64,000 nt of DNA from Eutrophocola sp965662685. Its GTDB lineage: Bacteria; Pseudomonadota; Gammaproteobacteria; Pseudomonadales; Pseudohongiellaceae. The stretch covers positions 13,572 through 77,571 of the forward strand of contig CBFIIQ010000011.1 in NCBI GenBank assembly GCA_965662685.1. The letters are read 5' to 3'. Numbering within the stretch: the stretch's first letter is position 1; the number at the start of each line of letters is the position of its first letter. Below are positions 61,646 to 64,000 of the stretch, one piece after another. Position numbers and translations under genes: made by a program. The notes beneath the pieces were generated by a model. It did not search any database and had not been told where the DNA came from. It saw only the letters and a program-made list of their open reading frames with translations.

Positions 61646-62203
61646 ATGCGCACCAAATTTATTCACTTAATTTTATCCGTTTTTGCTGTTGCAGCATTCG
61701 GTATTGGACAGGCCTCCGCACAGGGTTTTCAGCTACCCAATATGCAGGTTACCAGTAATGCTTTTGAAGATGGCGGCATTATTCCAATTAAATACACCTC
61801 CCATGGTGACAATGTTCAGCCAAATTTTTCCATCACTGGTTCTCCTGAAACCACAGTGGGTTTTGCCATTGTTTTTCATGATATCGAAGTGGCTATTGGT
61901 GGCAGCACAGGCGATGTGACGCACTGGCTGGCATGGAATATTCATTCCCGTGAAATTCCTGAAGGCTCTCTACCTGCAGGTAGTGTGCAGGGAAATAATA
62001 TTCGGGGTCAGGCCTCGTACATGGGGTCAGGTGCGCCCTTCAGGGATCGCTATCATCACTATGTTTTCGAGTTTTATGCACTGAATGAAGATCTGGATTT
62101 GCCCGAAGGAGCCAGCCGTGATGAATTGATGGCAGCAATGGAAGGCAAAGTCGTTGCCAAGGCTGCTTATGTAGGCCGCTACGCCAATGCGACACCAGAA
62201 TAA
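61646..62203 (+). CDS. Exported YbhB/YbcL-type phosphatidylethanolamine-binding protein family member
   Basis: A 185-residue PEBP-fold protein with a signal peptide (LILSVFAVAAFGIGQASAQ). Family motifs are YTSHGDNVQPNFSITGSPET, FAIVFHDIEVAIGGSTGDVT and HWLAWNIHSREIPEGSLPAG. The ligand-pocket element GSGAPFRDRYHHYVFEFYAL lies near residue 130. Bacterial members bind anionic ligands, but the physiological role is unclear. AGGAG before the ATG supports the start. A terminator follows at 62229-62260. The 276 bp upstream (61370-61645) hold no supported gene. Confidence 0.9.
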   Translation: MRTKFIHLILSVFAVAAFGIGQASAQGFQLPNMQVTSNAFEDGGIIPIKYTSHGDNVQPNFSITGSPETTVGFAIVFHDIEVAIGGSTGDVTHWLAWNIHSREIPEGSLPAGSVQGNNIRGQASYMGSGAPFRDRYHHYVFEFYALNEDLDLPEGASRDELMAAMEGKVVAKAAYVGRYANATPE

Positions 62204-62228
62204 GTCAAACTGGTTTGCTGAATAAGAC

Positions 62229-62260
62229 AAAGGCGCTCTATACATAAGGGCGCCTTTTTT
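62229..62260 (+). terminator. Intrinsic terminator after the PEBP-family gene
   Basis: AAGGCGC (62230-62236) and GCGCCTT (62250-62256) form a 7-bp stem with a 13-base loop, followed by a T run. It lies 26 bp after the stop codon. Confidence 0.88.
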
Positions 62261-62338
62261 ATTTCCGGCCTTGTCTGGTGCTTCGGGAAAGCCTATATTT
62301 CAGAAAACTTTTTTCACTTTTCATTGACGGGGGAAGCA

Positions 62339-63349
62339 ATGAAAAACACCATCCTGATTATCATATCTACTTTGTTGTCATTGCAGGCTTGGGCACATCA
62401 CAGTTTTGCACCACATTTTGATGCCGACAAACCGGTGTCCATAACGGGCACCATTATTGAATATGAACGTCGTAATCCGCATGCTTACCTGAATATTCGG
62501 GCAGAAGATGCCAATGGCCGCGTCACTGACTGGCGCTGTGAATCCCATGGCTTTACCCAGCTTTCCAGAAATGGCATCACGCCGGAAATGCTTGCTCCGG
62601 GAACCCGTATTGGTATCTCGGGATCACAGCATCGACGTGACCCCAATATGTGTTTTTTTGACATGGTCTATCTTGAAGATGGGCGTGAGCTAAGTGTTAA
62701 TGGCCCGCGCGGACAAAGCATCAGTCAGGAAGAACAGCGCGACTCGATATTCGGCACCTGGATGCTGTTACCAGGCGGCTTTGCGACCAGCGGTCCGCAA
62801 GCCATGATGGAGTTTTTAACCGCAGAAGGTAAAGCTGCCGTTGAACAATATAATCCGTTTGAGGATGATCCCACTTATCGCTGTGAGCCTGTCGCTATTC
62901 GTCGCGTATGGGGCGCCCCAGGTACGCCACTGGCAATTACCCGGCAGGGTGATGATATCGTGATCCGCTATGAGTGGATGGATGCGCAGCGTATTATTCA
63001 TATGAATCAGGATGCGGTACCGGCCAATACACCGGCAAGTATCCTGGGTTACTCTACTGGTCACTTTGAAGGCGACACACTGGTGATCCAGACCAGCCAC
63101 TTCACCCAGGGAGTGTTAAACCAGTTTGTCACCGTTGAAGGCCAGCCCATGCGAGGCCTGTTGCATTCCGACGAGCTCACGACAGTGGAAAGACTCTCGC
63201 TTGATCAGGAACGCAATCGGCTGGTGATGTCCATGGATCACTATGACAGTACTTTTTTCACCCGTGATTTTCCGAATTACTCCCGGGAATACCGGCCGTC
63301 AGATCTGGACCTTCAGCCTTTTGGTTGTATTCCTGAACAGCTGAAATAA
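62339..63349 (+). CDS. Exported DUF6152-like protein
   Basis: A 336-residue protein with signal peptide MKNTILIIISTLLSLQAWA, followed by the DUF6152 opening HHSFAPHFDADKPVSITGTI and the pattern IEYERRNPHAYLNIRAED. The His pair straight after the cleavage site and the NPHA motif are hallmarks. The second half (VWGAPGTPLAITRQGDDIVI, DTLVIQTSHFTQGVLNQFVT) is an extra beta-rich region seen in longer family members. GGGGGA lies upstream of the ATG at 62339. The family is periplasmic and its role is unknown. Its gene precedes the TauE/SafE permease by eleven bases, suggesting one operon. Confidence 0.85.
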   Translation: MKNTILIIISTLLSLQAWAHHSFAPHFDADKPVSITGTIIEYERRNPHAYLNIRAEDANGRVTDWRCESHGFTQLSRNGITPEMLAPGTRIGISGSQHRRDPNMCFFDMVYLEDGRELSVNGPRGQSISQEEQRDSIFGTWMLLPGGFATSGPQAMMEFLTAEGKAAVEQYNPFEDDPTYRCEPVAIRRVWGAPGTPLAITRQGDDIVIRYEWMDAQRIIHMNQDAVPANTPASILGYSTGHFEGDTLVIQTSHFTQGVLNQFVTVEGQPMRGLLHSDELTTVERLSLDQERNRLVMSMDHYDSTFFTRDFPNYSREYRPSDLDLQPFGCIPEQLK

Positions 63350-63360
63350 ACGGAATCCAT

Positions 63361-64000
63361 TTGTCTTTATTACCCATTGAAGCGCTTCTCCTGCTTTGCC
63401 TGGTAGCACTGTTTACCGGCTTTATTAAAGCGGGGATGCCTTCACTTGGGACGTTGCTCACCGCTTCCGTCGCGTTGATGTTTCCACCCCGTGATGCCCT
63501 GGGTATTACTCTGATGTACCTGCTGGTGGGGGATAGTGTGGCTGTCACGCTGTACTGGCGACTGGCCCATTGGCAGGAGTTGAAAAAAATGATGCTGCCA
63601 GTGCTGGCGGGTGTCATTCTGGGCGGCGTATTGCTGGCGTTTCTTAATAACGAGAATCTGGGGCTTACTCTGGGCCTGGTTGTTCTCATTCTGGTGTCAT
63701 TGGAGCCCTTACGCCCCAGATTGACCCAATGGGCGCTCGATCATCCTGGCAGTGTCAGATCCGGTTCCGGCTTGCTTGCCGGTATTGCTACCACCATTGG
63801 CAATGCTGCTGGTCCGATATTATCGCTGTATTTTCTATTGCTGAAACTGGACAAGAAAGCCTTTGTGGGGACAGGCTCAATATTTTTCCTGTTCGTCAAT
63901 GTGGCGAAAATCCCTATTTTTCTGGGGCAGGATATATTTCATATGCAATACCTGGGTTCTGTAGCAGTGACTGCTCCTCTGGTATTGCTGGGGGCGCTTG
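63361..64000 (+). CDS. TauE/SafE (TSUP) family permease, cut by the window end
   Basis: The frame is open to the last base, giving 213 codons. A start at TTG 63361 has GGA seven bases upstream. The protein has at least six hydrophobic segments and the TSUP pattern: ALFTGFIKAGMPSLGTLLTA in the first repeat and SGLLAGIATTIGNAAGPILS in the second, each with the conserved G-x-G loop. TSUP proteins move sulfite, sulfoacetate or other organic anions; the substrate is unknown here. About 40 residues or more are missing at the C-terminus. Confidence 0.85.
   Translation, partial: MSLLPIEALLLLCLVALFTGFIKAGMPSLGTLLTASVALMFPPRDALGITLMYLLVGDSVAVTLYWRLAHWQELKKMMLPVLAGVILGGVLLAFLNNENLGLTLGLVVLILVSLEPLRPRLTQWALDHPGSVRSGSGLLAGIATTIGNAAGPILSLYFLLLKLDKKAFVGTGSIFFLFVNVAKIPIFLGQDIFHMQYLGSVAVTAPLVLLGAL

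Noticed and set aside
63258..63689. 143-codon minus-strand frame near the window end
   Set aside because: Antisense to the end of the DUF6152-like gene and to the TauE/SafE permease, both clearly real.

Overview
The window looks like a chromosomal segment of a heterotrophic gammaproteobacterium, probably marine and near the Pseudomonadales/Cellvibrionales. That placement is an inference. It rests on the type IV pilus Pil-Chp chemosensory genes, the conserved lptFG / pepA-holC / valS neighbourhood, a piuA-like receptor with piuC, nhaR, a GTP-type PEP carboxykinase and several TonB, RND and PQQ functions. GC content looks moderate. I see no rRNA, tRNA, CRISPR array, insertion sequence or prophage. 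Six runs of N interrupt the sequence (3117-3167, 7328-7342, 7843-8175, 21573-21585, 22079-22317, 41878-42101). Five touch genes, and one creates a false gene fusion.

Layout. 1-11576 (+): pilH (cut by the window edge), pilI, pilJ, chpA, chpC, then a GAF-containing PilB/GspE-type ATPase, tightly packed as one surface-sensing and motility operon. 11577-16968: a ribosome hibernation factor-like gene, nhaR, and a minus-strand cluster of an extradiol dioxygenase (ligA, ligB), a secreted protein and an O-methyltransferase-type enzyme, then a DUF2721 membrane protein. 17057-23541 (-): an RND efflux pump with its adaptor behind a perfect 18-bp palindrome, then miaE and a fatty-acid desaturase. 23722-26817 (+): TonB receptor, PiuC-type hydroxylase and slyX. 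26909-28360 (-): a membrane-anchored cold-shock protein and a secreted HNH nuclease.

28521-40149 is the conserved block valS, holC, pepA (-) and lptF, lptG (+). An ABC/HlyD/TolC export operon is wedged between holC and valS. Its ABC protein has lost every recognisable ATPase motif. 40231-43820 holds a DUF3095 protein, an RDD protein, an EamA transporter and an arylamine N-acetyltransferase. 43881-50124 holds a LeuA-like synthase behind an isoleucine-rich leader peptide and terminator/antiterminator, L-threonine aldolase, a MOSC protein, a GST, a repeat-rich 600-bp spacer and an isopropylmalate dehydrogenase-like gene. 50255-64000 holds pckG, a CopC-like protein, an esterase, a polytopic membrane protein, LRR and SMP-30-like secreted proteins, a cytochrome c-PQQ dehydrogenase, an FMN glutamate synthase-like protein, a PEBP protein, a DUF6152-like protein and a TauE/SafE permease cut by the window end.

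The most informative non-coding signal is the attenuator at 43881-44006. Six isoleucine codons in a 15-residue leader, followed by mutually exclusive hairpins, imply that the LeuA-like enzyme is controlled by isoleucine supply and may be a citramalate synthase rather than a leucine enzyme. Other observations to follow up are the pseudo-ATPase exporter, two intergenic elements built of 7-bp repeats in inverted arms, helically phased repeats before nhaR, and the isolated LigAB cluster.
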